This document shows positions 8,140 through 17,867 of a stretch of 64,000 nucleotides of DNA, piece by piece. Made by a program: the position numbers and the translations under genes. The stretch comes from Burkholderia stagnalis. Lineage in GTDB: Bacteria > Pseudomonadota > Gammaproteobacteria > Burkholderiales > Burkholderiaceae. Position 1 is the stretch's first letter, and each line of letters opens with the position of its first letter. The notes under the pieces are model-generated. The model ran no database searches, had not been told where the DNA came from, and worked only from the letters and a program-made list of their open reading frames with translations. The stretch spans positions 1 to 64,000 of the forward strand of contig NZ_CADESW010000004.1 of the NCBI RefSeq assembly GCF_902830275.1, read 5' to 3'.

Positions 8140-9405
8140 TCACCGTCCGCCGCGCAGCGCGGCGACCTTCTCGCCGAGTTCGCCGCGCCGGCGGTCGAAC
8201 GCGCCGACCTGCGACACCATCCACTCGACGACGAGCCGCAGGTTGCTGTTCGCACGGATCGATTCGTCGATCATCAGCCCCGCATCGAGCGCATTGAATC
8301 CGGCCTCCCGCGCATGCTCGCGCTCCCCGGCCCGCTCCCAGCACACGGCGCTCATGCGCCACGCTTCGACCGTCATCAGCCCGTCCCGCGCGGCCGCGGT
8401 CGATGCCGCCGCGCGTTCGTAGCAATACGCCGCGTGCGCGTCATCCTTGTGCGTCAAGTGCACGCTCGCCTCGCCGAACAAGCCGTTCGCGACGAGCGTG
8501 TGCCCGGCCGGATGCCCGGCATTCACCGCACGCCTGCCGCTGTCGGCCGCCTGCCGATATGCGTCGATCGCACGTTCGCGATCGCGCCACTTCAGATACG
8601 CGGCACCGGCGATCAGGTGCACGACCACGCACTGGTCGAACCATTGCTCGCGCTCCGCCACCTTCAGCGCCGCCGCGCGCAGTGCCTCGAGCCGGGCCGG
8701 ACTGCCGCTTTCGATCGCCTCGGTCAACGTCACGAACGCGCGCCGGAACTCGCCGCCCGGCCCCCGCTCGCCGGATTCGGCCAGCAGTTCGCGCGGCACG
8801 CTCGCCATCGCATAGCGGCCCTGCACGACGCGCACCGCATCGGGATGACGCTGCGGCAGCGTCGCCAATGGCGCGACGTCGGTACGCGGCACGACGAAGC
8901 GCACGCGCTCGCCGAGCGCCGGCGCGGCGGCCACGATCATCAGCAGCCCGTCGAGCCAGCGTGACCACGCCGCGTCGTCGCGCACCTGGGCGGGCGCCAG
9001 CACGAACACCATCGCGGGAAAAATGTCCGGGTGGTGGTGCATCAGGCTGTCGGCCACCGCGAGCAGATGCAGCACCGGGTTCGCCCCGTCGTCGCGCGGC
9101 GCCTGCCAGTCGGCGCGCAGCCCCTGCGCGCTGGAGGCTTCGCGGCGGCTGTCGTAGAACGCGACGAGCTCGTCCGCGAGCGCCTGCGCGTAACGCGATT
9201 CATTGACGAACGCCGCGCGCATCGTCCGCACCGCGCACGAGGTTTCGTCCTGCACCTGGAAATACAGCCGCACGAGCTGCGCATCGGTCTCGTCGGTCTG
9301 CCAGATCATCAGCCGGGCGGCGCGATCGTCCGCGAAACGCATCCAGTCCGCATGCGCATCCATGAACCTGCGCTCCACGGGGTTGGTCGGTTGCCAGTTC
9401 TGCAT
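8140..9405 (-). CDS. TPR-like protein between vgrG and rhs (possible effector-loading protein)
   Basis: 421 residues, not recognised as a named family. I prefer the ATG at 9405, seven bases after GAGGG, over the GTG at 9411. The N-terminal half (to about residue 180) is a mixed alpha/beta domain with a hydrophobic run (FPAMVFVLAPAQV). The C-terminal half is helical with TPR-like pairs: AAYLKWRDRERAIDAYRQAAD, HTLVANGLFGEASVHL and DDAHAAYCYERAAASTAAA. No signal peptide. It starts 15 bp after vgrG and ends 13 bp before rhs, the position that DUF4123, DUF2169 or EagR adaptors occupy in other clusters. No such adaptor is visible here. A chaperone role is therefore inferred from place only. Confidence 0.7.
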   Translation of the reverse strand: MQNWQPTNPVERRFMDAHADWMRFADDRAARLMIWQTDETDAQLVRLYFQVQDETSCAVRTMRAAFVNESRYAQALADELVAFYDSRREASSAQGLRADWQAPRDDGANPVLHLLAVADSLMHHHPDIFPAMVFVLAPAQVRDDAAWSRWLDGLLMIVAAAPALGERVRFVVPRTDVAPLATLPQRHPDAVRVVQGRYAMASVPRELLAESGERGPGGEFRRAFVTLTEAIESGSPARLEALRAAALKVAEREQWFDQCVVVHLIAGAAYLKWRDRERAIDAYRQAADSGRRAVNAGHPAGHTLVANGLFGEASVHLTHKDDAHAAYCYERAAASTAAARDGLMTVEAWRMSAVCWERAGEREHAREAGFNALDAGLMIDESIRANSNLRLVVEWMVSQVGAFDRRRGELGEKVAALRGGR

Positions 9406-9420
9406 GCGCACGCCCTCGCG

Positions 9421-11625
9421 TCACGGATTCAGTTTCAGCACCGTGCCTTCGACGGTGTGCTCGCCGGTCGCCGACGACGTCACCGTCTTGCCTCGCACGC
9501 TGTGGCTGTCTGAGCCGCTCGACTCGACCTTGACGCCCTGGATCACGATCGTGCCGTCGCTTTGCATCACGATGCTGGACCGCCCGCAGACGAGCGCGAG
9601 CCGGTCGCCGGCATTGACGAGCATCTGGCGCTGCACGTTCGTCGTGTGGTTCGCGCCGACGGTGACGGAATGCTCGCCACCGACGGTGAGCACATGCGCG
9701 TTCGAGATCGTCGACGTGCGCGCGCCGATTTCCTCGGTATGCGTCGCCGCGACCGTCGTCCTCATGTCCTGCGACGTCGTGTGATAAAGCTGCCCGACCG
9801 TGAGCGTCTTGGCTTCGCCGATCGTTTCGGTCTTGCCCTGCGCAACGGTTTCCTTGTGCGTGCCGCCGATGGTCGCGTCGCGATTCGCGCCGACCGTCAC
9901 GGTTTCGTTCTGGCCGACCGAGCGCGTCCGGTTCCCGCCCACCCCATGCGTCTCGTTCCCGCCGATCTGCGCGACCCGATGCTGGCCGATGGTCACCGTC
10001 TCGTTCTGCCCGACGTTGCGCTGCCGGTTGTTCTTCACCTGCATCGTCTCGTCGTTGCCGACCGTATGCGTATGGTTGTTGCCGACCGACAGCGAATGGT
10101 CGAGTTCGGTCTCCGCGTCGAAATTCCGCTCCGCGTGCATCCATAGCTGCTCCGCGCCCTTCTTGTCCTCGAAGCGGAACGCGTTCGCATGCTCGGTCGT
10201 CCCGCCGGGCGACGACCGCGACAGCAGCCCGCTTTGCGTCGCGCTGCCCGGCAAGCTCCACGGCGGCATCCGTTCGCCGTTGTACACGCGCCCCGTCACG
10301 ATCGGCTGGTCCGGATCGCCGTTCAGGAAATCGACGACCACCTCGTCGCCCACGCGCGGAATCTGCACGCCGCCGAAGCCGCCGCCGGCCCACGGGCTCG
10401 ACACGCGCACCCAGCACGACGAATCCTGGTTGCTCTGCCCGTAGCGGTCCCAGCGGAACTGGAGCTTCACGCGGCCGTATCGGTCGGTCCAGATTTCCTC
10501 GCCGGGCGGCCCGACGACGGTGGCCGTCTGCGGCCCGCTGGTGCGCGGCATCGGCGTGTCGCGCGGCGACCGGTAAGGCAGGCTCGACGGCTGCACGAGC
10601 AACTGAGATGCATGCACGACCGCTTCGGCGTCGGCGGCGCTCGCGTACGCATTCTCCTGAAACCGGTACTGGCACCGCACGATCAGGTATTCGCGGTTCT
10701 GGTCGGCGCGCGGGCAATGCGCGAGCGTGAACAGCCAGCCGGGCGCGACGCCGCGCACGTCGGTGCTGGCGCTCGCGCGCTCGTGCTCCGCCTGCCGCTC
10801 CTCGAGACGCACGCGGCTGGTGTGCGCGCCGGGCGCATCGTCGCGATAGCCGCCCGGCCACTCGAACGACGCAAAGCCGTCGTGGTCGTGGCCGCGCGGG
10901 TCGACCTTCTGCGCGGACAGGTCGGCGCGCGGCTTCGTGTAGTCATAGTCGCTGGTCTCGTGCTTGCCGACGCTCACCTCCTGCGCCGGCAGCCAGCTGT
11001 CGATGTGCTCCTCGTCGGCGATCGCCGTGCGGTCGCGCGCGATGAACGGAATCGTCGCGTAGCCGGGCAGCGCCGCGTGCGACGACATCGCGTCGCCCAG
11101 CATCAGCGTGTGCGCCTGCGCCGCATGCCGGAACCAGTAGTAGATCCCTTCGAACTCCATCAGCCGCGACACGAACGCGGCATCCGTCTCGTTGTACTGC
11201 ACGCAGTAGTCGCGCGGCACGTACGACTCGGTCAGGCGGCTCTCGATCGGAAAGCCATACGGCGCCAGCACCTCCTGCACGATCTCGGGCACGGTGCGGT
11301 TCTGGAAGATCCGGCAGTCGGAGCGGCGCGTCGCGAGCCACAGCCACGGGCGCACGGTCAGCACGTAACCGTAGTGCCGTTCGGCGCGCCGCCCGGCGAG
11401 CGACACACGCGCGACGATCCCGTTCAGGCAGCGGATCGATCCGTCCTGCTGCTCGATTCGCACCGTCACCGGCTTGCCGAGCAGGTCCTTCAGCGACACG
11501 CTGTGGCTGTCGGCGAGCGCCTCGATCCGGAATTCGAACAGGCTGCCGAGCGCTTCGTCGCCGTCGAGCCGATGGAATTTCAGGTCGTCGCCGAGCGGGC
11601 TGTCGAGGGTGAATACGCGATTCAC
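9421..11625 (-). CDS. vgrG: VgrG spike protein (TssI)
   Basis: 734 residues from a GTG start with AGGAGG seven bases upstream. The GTGA overlap with the clpV stop shows translational coupling. It contains a gp27-like N-terminal region (RVEQ.., YVPRDYCVQYNETDAAFVSRL, EGIYYWF). A gp5-like OB-fold follows (RYGRVKLQFRWDRYGQ, SCWVRVSSPWAGGGFGG). The C-terminal needle, roughly residues 520-690, is made of VGxNxT-type repeats (HTHTVGNDETM, NVGQNETVTIG, VGGNRTRSVG). It ends in KLNP soon after the needle, so there is no fused effector domain. Three VgrG subunits form the puncturing spike on the Hcp tube and would carry the PAAR-Rhs protein encoded two genes downstream. Confidence 0.96.
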   Translation of the reverse strand: MNRVFTLDSPLGDDLKFHRLDGDEALGSLFEFRIEALADSHSVSLKDLLGKPVTVRIEQQDGSIRCLNGIVARVSLAGRRAERHYGYVLTVRPWLWLATRRSDCRIFQNRTVPEIVQEVLAPYGFPIESRLTESYVPRDYCVQYNETDAAFVSRLMEFEGIYYWFRHAAQAHTLMLGDAMSSHAALPGYATIPFIARDRTAIADEEHIDSWLPAQEVSVGKHETSDYDYTKPRADLSAQKVDPRGHDHDGFASFEWPGGYRDDAPGAHTSRVRLEERQAEHERASASTDVRGVAPGWLFTLAHCPRADQNREYLIVRCQYRFQENAYASAADAEAVVHASQLLVQPSSLPYRSPRDTPMPRTSGPQTATVVGPPGEEIWTDRYGRVKLQFRWDRYGQSNQDSSCWVRVSSPWAGGGFGGVQIPRVGDEVVVDFLNGDPDQPIVTGRVYNGERMPPWSLPGSATQSGLLSRSSPGGTTEHANAFRFEDKKGAEQLWMHAERNFDAETELDHSLSVGNNHTHTVGNDETMQVKNNRQRNVGQNETVTIGQHRVAQIGGNETHGVGGNRTRSVGQNETVTVGANRDATIGGTHKETVAQGKTETIGEAKTLTVGQLYHTTSQDMRTTVAATHTEEIGARTSTISNAHVLTVGGEHSVTVGANHTTNVQRQMLVNAGDRLALVCGRSSIVMQSDGTIVIQGVKVESSGSDSHSVRGKTVTSSATGEHTVEGTVLKLNP

Positions 11626-14276
11626 GTCGTGGCCTCCTCGTCGAGCCGGTAGACGAATTCGCCGTCGGCCGCGCTCACGTCGATCGACGCGAGCGCGCGG
11701 CCTTCGAGCGTCGCCTCGAGGATGGCCCGGCTGATCCGCGGCAGCATGGCGTGCGTGAGGATCGCGTCGACCATCCGGCCGCCGGATTCGATCGTCCGGC
11801 AGCGCTCGACGATCAGCGCGGTCGCGCTGTCCGCGCAATGCAGGCGGATGCCGTGGTGCGCGTCGATCCGCCGCGCGATGCGCGCGAGCTGCAGCGCGAC
11901 GACGCGCGCGAGCGTCGCGTCGGTCAGCGGGTAGTACGGCACGACGGTCAGCCGGCCGAGCAGCGCGGCCGGGAACACGTCGCGCAGCGGCACGCGCAGC
12001 GCGTCGGCGAGCGCGTGCGCGCCGGGCAGCCGCTCCGGGTCGCGGCACAGCCGGATCACCTGCTCCGAGCCGACGTTCGACGTGAGCAGGATCACGGTGT
12101 GCCGGAAATCGATGTCGCGCCCTTCGCCGTCCTCCATCCAGCCCTTGTCGAACACCTGGAAGAACAGCTCGTGCACGTCGCGGTGCGCCTTCTCGATCTC
12201 GTCGAGCAGCACGACGCTGTACGGCCGGCGGCGCACGGCCTCGGTCAGCACCCCGCCCTGCCCGTAGCCGACGTAGCCGGGCGGCGCGCCCTTCAGCGTC
12301 GACACGGTGTGCGCTTCCTGGAACTCGCTCATGTTGATCGTGATCGCGTTGTGCTCGCCGCCGTACAGCGTGTCGGCGAGCGCCAGCGCGGTCTCGGTCT
12401 TGCCGACGCCCGACGGGCCGCACAGCAGGAACACGCCGTGCGGCTTCGCCGGATCGTCGAGCCGCGCGCGGGCGGTCTGGATCCGTTCGGCGATCAGCTC
12501 GACCGCGTGACGCTGGCCGACCACGCGCTCGCCGAGCGTGGCGGCGAGGTTCAGCACCGCCTGCGTCTCGTCGCGCACCATCCGCCCGAGCGGAATCCCG
12601 GTCCAGTCGGCGACGACGGCCGCCACCGCGTGCGTGTCGACGGCCGGCAGCACGAGCGGCGCATCGTCCTGGAGGTCGGCCAGCGCCTGCCGGGCGGCGG
12701 CGAGACGGCCCTGTGCGGCGGCGCGCGCATCCGCGTCGAGCGCACGCGACGGGTCGTCGTCGAGCAGCGCGGCGCGCGCCGCGACGATCGTCGCCAGCGC
12801 ATCGCGCTCGGCCTGCCAGCGGGCATCGAGCCGGTCGAGCTCGGCCTGCGCGCCGGCGATCGCCGTGGCGATCGCATCGCGCCGCGCAGCGTCGCCGGTG
12901 CCGAGCGCGCACTCGCGCCCGATCCGTTCGTGCTCGACTTGCAGGCTGTCGATGCGGCGGCGCGCGTCCTCGATCGGCGCGGGCACCGCGTGCTGGCTGA
13001 CGGCGACCCGCGCGCAGACGGTGTCGAGCAGGCTGATCGCCTTGTCGGGCAACTGGCGCGCGGGGATGTAGCGGTGCGACAGCGTCACGGCCGCCTGCAG
13101 CGCGTCGTCGAGCACGAGCACGCGGTGATGGGCCTCGAGCTTCGCGGCAAGCCCGCGCAGCATCGCGAGCGCGGCCTCCTCCTCCGGTTCGTGCACGTGG
13201 ACGAGCTGGAAGCGCCGCGTCAGCGCCGGATCCTTCTCGATGTACTGCTTGTACTCGGACCATGTCGTCGCGCCGATCGTGCGCAGCAGCCCGCGCGCGA
13301 GCGCAGGCTTCAGCAGGTTCGCCGCATCGCCGGTGCCGGCCGCGCCGCCCGCGCCGACGAGCGTGTGCACCTCGTCGATGAACAGGATCGCCGGCCGGCC
13401 GCCCGACATCGCTTCGTCGATCACGCCGCGCAGGCGGCTCTCGAACTCGCCCTTCACGCCCGCGCCGGCCTGCAGCAGGCCGAGGTCGAGCAGGTACAGC
13501 GCGACGTCGCGCAGCGGCGGCGGCACGTCGCCCGCGACGATCCGCAGCGCAAAACCTTCGGCGACGGCGGTCTTGCCGACGCCCGCCTCGCCAACCAGCA
13601 GCGGATTGTTCTGCCGGCGCCGCAGCAGAATGTCGACGATCTGGCGGATCTCGGCATCGCGGCCGATCACGGGGTCGATCTCGCCGGCCCGGGCGCGCGC
13701 GGTCAGGTCGACGGCGAAACGCGCGAGCGCCGAGCCGTCGCCGGCCGCGGCAGAGGCCGGCGCGACACCCGCCGCCCCGGGCGCGTCGGGCAACGGCGCT
13801 TCCGGCGAGCCGTCGACGATCGCGTCGAGCGTGTCGGCCAGCACGTCCGGCACGATGCGCTCGAACTCGCGCGCGATCCCGACCAGCACGCCGCGCAACT
13901 GCGGCGTCTTCAGGATCGCGAGCACCAGCGTCGCGCCGCGAATCCGCGTCGCATCGTATTTGAGCGTCGCGTACACCCATGCACGCTCGACCGCGTCGTC
14001 GATATGCACGGACAGGTCGGACACCGAGCCGGCGCCGCGCGGCAGCCGGTCGAGCGCCGCGACGAGCCCGCGCTCGAGCGCGGCGGCATCGATCTCGAAG
14101 CGGCGCAGGATGCGGTGCAGGTCGCTGTCCGGGCGCTGCAGGATCTGCTTCAGCCAATGCGCGAGCTCGACGTATGGATTGCCGCGCAGCCGGCAGAAGC
14201 CGGTCGCCTGCTCCAGCGTCTCGTAGAGGAACGGGTTCAGTTTTCCGAACAGGGTGACGCGGCCGATATCGGACAT
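11622..14276 (-). CDS. clpV: ClpV AAA+ ATPase of the T6SS (TssH)
   Basis: 884 residues, the normal ClpV length. The N-terminal Clp-N repeat region (residues about 10-150) binds the contracted TssB-TssC sheath. The first AAA+ module has Walker A GEAGVGKT (229-236) and Walker B (ILFIDEVHT). A middle coiled-coil region follows. The second AAA+ module has GPSGVGKT (620-627) and VVLLDEIEKAH. It disassembles contracted sheaths with ATP so that subunits can be reused. It lies 12 bp after tssG and overlaps vgrG by 4 bp. Confidence 0.96.
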   Translation of the reverse strand: MSDIGRVTLFGKLNPFLYETLEQATGFCRLRGNPYVELAHWLKQILQRPDSDLHRILRRFEIDAAALERGLVAALDRLPRGAGSVSDLSVHIDDAVERAWVYATLKYDATRIRGATLVLAILKTPQLRGVLVGIAREFERIVPDVLADTLDAIVDGSPEAPLPDAPGAAGVAPASAAAGDGSALARFAVDLTARARAGEIDPVIGRDAEIRQIVDILLRRRQNNPLLVGEAGVGKTAVAEGFALRIVAGDVPPPLRDVALYLLDLGLLQAGAGVKGEFESRLRGVIDEAMSGGRPAILFIDEVHTLVGAGGAAGTGDAANLLKPALARGLLRTIGATTWSEYKQYIEKDPALTRRFQLVHVHEPEEEAALAMLRGLAAKLEAHHRVLVLDDALQAAVTLSHRYIPARQLPDKAISLLDTVCARVAVSQHAVPAPIEDARRRIDSLQVEHERIGRECALGTGDAARRDAIATAIAGAQAELDRLDARWQAERDALATIVAARAALLDDDPSRALDADARAAAQGRLAAARQALADLQDDAPLVLPAVDTHAVAAVVADWTGIPLGRMVRDETQAVLNLAATLGERVVGQRHAVELIAERIQTARARLDDPAKPHGVFLLCGPSGVGKTETALALADTLYGGEHNAITINMSEFQEAHTVSTLKGAPPGYVGYGQGGVLTEAVRRRPYSVVLLDEIEKAHRDVHELFFQVFDKGWMEDGEGRDIDFRHTVILLTSNVGSEQVIRLCRDPERLPGAHALADALRVPLRDVFPAALLGRLTVVPYYPLTDATLARVVALQLARIARRIDAHHGIRLHCADSATALIVERCRTIESGGRMVDAILTHAMLPRISRAILEATLEGRALASIDVSAADGEFVYRLDEEATT

Positions 14277-14288
14277 GATGGTTTCCGT

Positions 14289-15416
14289 TCAGGCAGGTTC
14301 ACGATCGGCGGGCGCGGGCGCAGCCTGCGCCGGGGAGCGGCGCAACGTGGATGCGTACGCGCGGCCGTCGATCACGAGATCGCGCGCGGGGCCCGGCTCG
14401 ATGCGCCGCCCGAGCCACGCGCTGCGGCCGATCCCGTGCGGGCCGCCGAGCGCGGCCGACGGCACCGCGTCGTGCGCCAGTTCGAGCTGCACCTCCCAGT
14501 CGAACTCGATGCCGACGTATTCGCGCACCCATTGCGCGAGCGGCCACGCATACGCGCCGCCCGGCAGGCATCGGCGGTACGCGTCGAGCGACAGCGGCCC
14601 GAGCACGATCCGGAACCGCGACTGCGCATCGCGCACCGCGATGCCGAGCACCGCGCCGCCAAGCGGCTGCGTCGGCCGCGTCGCGCGGATCGCGCAGCGC
14701 TGCGCGCGCTCGATCGTCACCCATTGCGGCACATGCTCGACGATGCGCGCCGCGACGCCGAAATGCCGCCGCAGGATCTGCGCAAGCCCTTCCGGGTTGC
14801 GGGTGTGCCGCACCAGATGGCCGGCGTGGAAGCAGCGCGCGTGCGGCGCGAGCGCATCGGCCGGGTCCGGCTGCGCCGCGTCGGGCGCGGCTCGCCCGAT
14901 CAGGCTCGCGACGTAACCGTCGAACCGTGCGCGCGCGGGCCGGTCGAGGCTCACCGTCGGCTGCGCGTCGGCCCACGCGCGGTAGAACAGCAGGATCAGC
15001 CGGTGATGGAACAGGTCCGCGAACGCGGCGAACGCCGGATCGCCGTGCTGCGCCGCGCGCTCGTGCGCGTACTCGGTCAGGTGCGCGGGCAGCGGCCCGT
15101 TCGGGCCGAACAGCCCGAAACCGTGGATCGCGATGCGCGGCACCGCGCCGCCGTCGTCGACGCCGGCCAGCATCGCCGCCGCGAACGCGAGCGACGGCGC
15201 CTGGCCGAGCCTGACCGGCTCGTCGCGCGGCCGCGCCGCAAGGCCGAGCGGCGCATGGTCCGGCGCCAGCGCGTCGAGCCAGCGCAGCGCGTGGAACAGG
15301 TCGTAGCCGTGCGGCGCGGCGCGCAGGCGCGCGCGGAACGCATCGCGGCGCGCGGCGACGGCGGCCGGGTTCGCGGCGGGCGGCCCATCAAGCCTCTCGG
15401 GCTTCTCGCGCTTCAT
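14289..15416 (-). CDS. tssG: T6SS baseplate protein TssG
   Basis: 375 residues from MKREKPERL, whose ATG overlaps the tssF stop as ATGA. Hallmarks of TssG (VasB/ImpH, DUF1305) are present: an early APHGYDLFHALRWLDAL segment, GFGLFGPNGPLPAHLTEY near residue 110, FADLFHHRLILLFYRAW and GHLVRHTRNPEGLAQILRRHFG. TssG forms the baseplate wedge with TssF and TssE around the VgrG hub. No unusual feature is visible, and it is the usual length for the family. Confidence 0.95.
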   Translation of the reverse strand: MKREKPERLDGPPAANPAAVAARRDAFRARLRAAPHGYDLFHALRWLDALAPDHAPLGLAARPRDEPVRLGQAPSLAFAAAMLAGVDDGGAVPRIAIHGFGLFGPNGPLPAHLTEYAHERAAQHGDPAFAAFADLFHHRLILLFYRAWADAQPTVSLDRPARARFDGYVASLIGRAAPDAAQPDPADALAPHARCFHAGHLVRHTRNPEGLAQILRRHFGVAARIVEHVPQWVTIERAQRCAIRATRPTQPLGGAVLGIAVRDAQSRFRIVLGPLSLDAYRRCLPGGAYAWPLAQWVREYVGIEFDWEVQLELAHDAVPSAALGGPHGIGRSAWLGRRIEPGPARDLVIDGRAYASTLRRSPAQAAPAPADREPA

Positions 15417-17287
15417 ATCACGGGCCGCCTGCCGATGCGCGCCGGCCACTGCGCGAGCCGGCCGCGCTGCGCGCTCGTCAGCACGCATTCGGCGAACGCG
15501 TTGATCGACACGTGCCGCGCGAAGAACTGCTCGAGCACCGCGCCGAGCAGGAACGGGCTGTCGCCGGAGAACGCGTGGTCGTCGACGGTCACGTTGACCT
15601 GCACGCCACGCCCGAACATCAGCGGCGAGGCGGCCGGCAGGCGGCGTAACACGGGCTCGAATGCCACCCGTCGCACGCCATCGATCTGCCGGCGCATCGC
15701 CGCGTCGGCCGGGTCCGCGTGCAAGCCGAGCAGCTCGCGCAGCACGCGCGCGCCCGCCTCGTCGTCGAGATCGGTCAGCGTGTGCCGCGCGAGCCCGAGG
15801 TGGCGGATCAGGCGCCAGGCCGTCTGCGCGTCGGCGATCGGCGGGCGCGGCCGCGACGGCCCGCGCAGCGCGACGATCCGCTCGACGGGCGCCGACACGC
15901 GCAGCGTGAACGTGTGCGCATCGCCGGGCGGCTGCAGCAGCACGAGATCGCGGTTCGTGCACAGCGTGTCGACGGCGAGGTAGCGCATCGCTTCGTCGTA
16001 CGGCGCGCACGCGCTGTCGACCAGCGACACGTAAGTTTCGCTGCCGACATAGCCGGTGCGCGTGCCGTTCGCGCGCGCCTGCGCGGACACGAGCCGCGGC
16101 TCGCGGCGCACCGTGTAGTACGCGCCGTAATTGCCGTCATCTCCCGCGTACGACGCGTGAAATGGCCGGAATTCGCGCGCTTGCCCGTCGTCGCGCTGAG
16201 GGTCGCTCGCGAGCCGCTGCACCGCATAGACCTCGTAGTCGAGCGGGCGGCTGCGGTCGACCACGACGTGATGCTCGCGCGCGCCCGGCTGCACCGGAAT
16301 GCGATCGCCGCGCCGCGCGAACAGGTTCACGGCCGGCGTACAGTTCAGCGCGAGGTGCCGCGCATCGACGGCGGCTTCGAGCGCGGCGTCGTGCCGGTCG
16401 AACAGCAGCGTCAGCTCGCAGGTGTCGCCGGTTGCGCGCGCGAGCGCGGGCCGCAGCCCATCGATGCTGAAGAACAGGAAGCGCGCGGGGAACGCGAAAT
16501 ACTCGCGCAGCAGCCGGTAGCCGTGAAAACTGCGGCCGTCGTCGGGCAGGATCGCCTGGACGGGGTCGAAGCCCTGGTGGACGATGGCGTCCGCACCGAG
16601 CGCGTGCGCCCAGCGCGGTGGCTGGCCCGGGTCGTGCACGACCACGCCGAGCGTGTGCGCGGCGATCAGCTCGAGCAGGTGCAGCGCGTCCCGCTCCGGC
16701 CCGGCGAGATGGAGCATCAGCCGGTCGAGCGGCAGTTCCGCGAGACGCGCGCCGCCGCGCGCGGCGAGCCGGATCCGCAGCGCGCCGCGCACGTCCTGGC
16801 GTGCCGCGACGAGGCCATGCGGCAGGTAGGCCGGCGCGCCCGTCACGGCCGCGCCGGTCAATTCGAGTGGCCACAGCGTCAGGTCGTGCGCGGTGCGGAA
16901 CTCGCACGCGGTCTGCTCCGACACGGCGGGCCGCGCGCGCAGCGCGGTGCCCGCCGGCAGCGGCCAGCCCTGCGCGAGGCTGCCTTCGTTCATCAGCGGC
17001 GCGAATTGCACGATCGCCATCGACGGCAGCGGCGCGAGATAGCCCGGATACACCGCGTCCAGCAGCGCCTGCGTGAAGTGCGGAAACTCGGCGTCCATCT
17101 TGAGCTGCACGCGCGCGGTGAGGAAGCTGAAGCCTTCGAGCAGCCGTTCGACGTATGGATCGGGCGGCCCCGGTTCGTTCAGCCGCAGCCGCGCGGCGAC
17201 CTTCGGGAACTGCTGCGCGAACTCGTCGCCCAGCTCGCGCAGGTACGCGAGTTCGCGGTTGTAGTAGTCGAGCAGGCGTGTTTCCAT
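15413..17287 (-). CDS. tssF: T6SS baseplate protein TssF
   Basis: 624 residues from METRLLDYYNRELAYLRELGDEFAQQFPKVAARL, the diagnostic N-terminus of TssF (VasA/ImpG, DUF879). The region PYVERLLEGFSFLTARVQLKMDAEFPHFTQALLDAVYPGYLAPLPS is equally conserved. The start at 17287 has GGGAGG upstream; the 26 residues encoded further upstream overlap tssE and are not likely to be translated. It is coupled to tssG by a 4-bp overlap and starts 4 bp after the tssE stop. TssF, TssG and TssE build the baseplate wedges. Confidence 0.95.
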   Translation of the reverse strand: METRLLDYYNRELAYLRELGDEFAQQFPKVAARLRLNEPGPPDPYVERLLEGFSFLTARVQLKMDAEFPHFTQALLDAVYPGYLAPLPSMAIVQFAPLMNEGSLAQGWPLPAGTALRARPAVSEQTACEFRTAHDLTLWPLELTGAAVTGAPAYLPHGLVAARQDVRGALRIRLAARGGARLAELPLDRLMLHLAGPERDALHLLELIAAHTLGVVVHDPGQPPRWAHALGADAIVHQGFDPVQAILPDDGRSFHGYRLLREYFAFPARFLFFSIDGLRPALARATGDTCELTLLFDRHDAALEAAVDARHLALNCTPAVNLFARRGDRIPVQPGAREHHVVVDRSRPLDYEVYAVQRLASDPQRDDGQAREFRPFHASYAGDDGNYGAYYTVRREPRLVSAQARANGTRTGYVGSETYVSLVDSACAPYDEAMRYLAVDTLCTNRDLVLLQPPGDAHTFTLRVSAPVERIVALRGPSRPRPPIADAQTAWRLIRHLGLARHTLTDLDDEAGARVLRELLGLHADPADAAMRRQIDGVRRVAFEPVLRRLPAASPLMFGRGVQVNVTVDDHAFSGDSPFLLGAVLEQFFARHVSINAFAECVLTSAQRGRLAQWPARIGRRPVI

Positions 17288-17291
17288 CGCG

Positions 17292-17849
17292 TCAGCCTCC
17301 CGCTGCCGAATGCAGCGACATTGCACCGGTTTCGAGGTCGAGCGCGGAGCGCAGCACGAACGCAATCGGGTGCGGCACCGACCACAACGTGCCGCGGATC
17401 TCGAACATCAGTACGTTGTGCCGCTGCTCGCCGGCCGCGCCGCCGGGCACGCCGGGCGTATCGGGCACGCTGCGCACCTCGACGCTCTCGGGTGCGATGC
17501 GCGGCTCGAAGCGCACGATCGCGTCGCGGATCGACGCCTCGACCGCCAGCCGCTCGACGCCCGACATCGGCTTGCCGACGAGCGGCCGCATTCCGTAGTT
17601 GATCACCGACGCCTGCGCGTGCGGGTACGCGTGCCAGTCGACGAAGCCGTCCTCCGCGTTGCGCGTATTGAGCAGCCACGCAAGATCGCGCAGCACCGCC
17701 GCGCGCAGGCGCTCGGCGCCGACCCATTGCGCATCGGGCGGCTCGGTGCGCCGCTGCGGCTCGGCGTCGGTCAGCCGGTCGAGCAGCGCGGGCTGCAGCC
17801 GGTCGCGCATGCCGGCCTCGCGGCCGTCACGGGGGCGCGTGTCGTCCAT
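17292..17849 (-). CDS. tssE: T6SS baseplate gp25-like protein TssE
   Basis: 185 residues. The central gp25-like lysozyme-fold domain contains AAVLRDLAWLLNTRNAEDGFVDWHAYPHAQASVINYGMRPLVGK and the later Glu/Arg-bearing IRDAIVRFEPRI, the family pattern. TssE starts sheath polymerisation at the baseplate. The C-terminus is a little longer than the minimum for the family (FEIRGTLWSVPHPIAFVLRSALDLETG is the conserved last strand segment). The gene follows hcp by 18 bp and precedes tssF by 4 bp. Confidence 0.94.
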   Translation of the reverse strand: MDDTRPRDGREAGMRDRLQPALLDRLTDAEPQRRTEPPDAQWVGAERLRAAVLRDLAWLLNTRNAEDGFVDWHAYPHAQASVINYGMRPLVGKPMSGVERLAVEASIRDAIVRFEPRIAPESVEVRSVPDTPGVPGGAAGEQRHNVLMFEIRGTLWSVPHPIAFVLRSALDLETGAMSLHSAAGG

Positions 17850-17867
17850 GGTTCGGTTGGCCCGCCG

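Noticed and set aside
4590..8297. 1235-codon plus-strand ORF opposite rhs
   Set aside because: Shadow of the high-GC Rhs gene: Arg/Ala/His-rich composition, no motif, no ribosome site.
11751..15983. 1410-codon plus-strand ORF opposite clpV, tssG and tssF
   Set aside because: Antisense shadow spanning three genes of a clear minus-strand operon; no domains.
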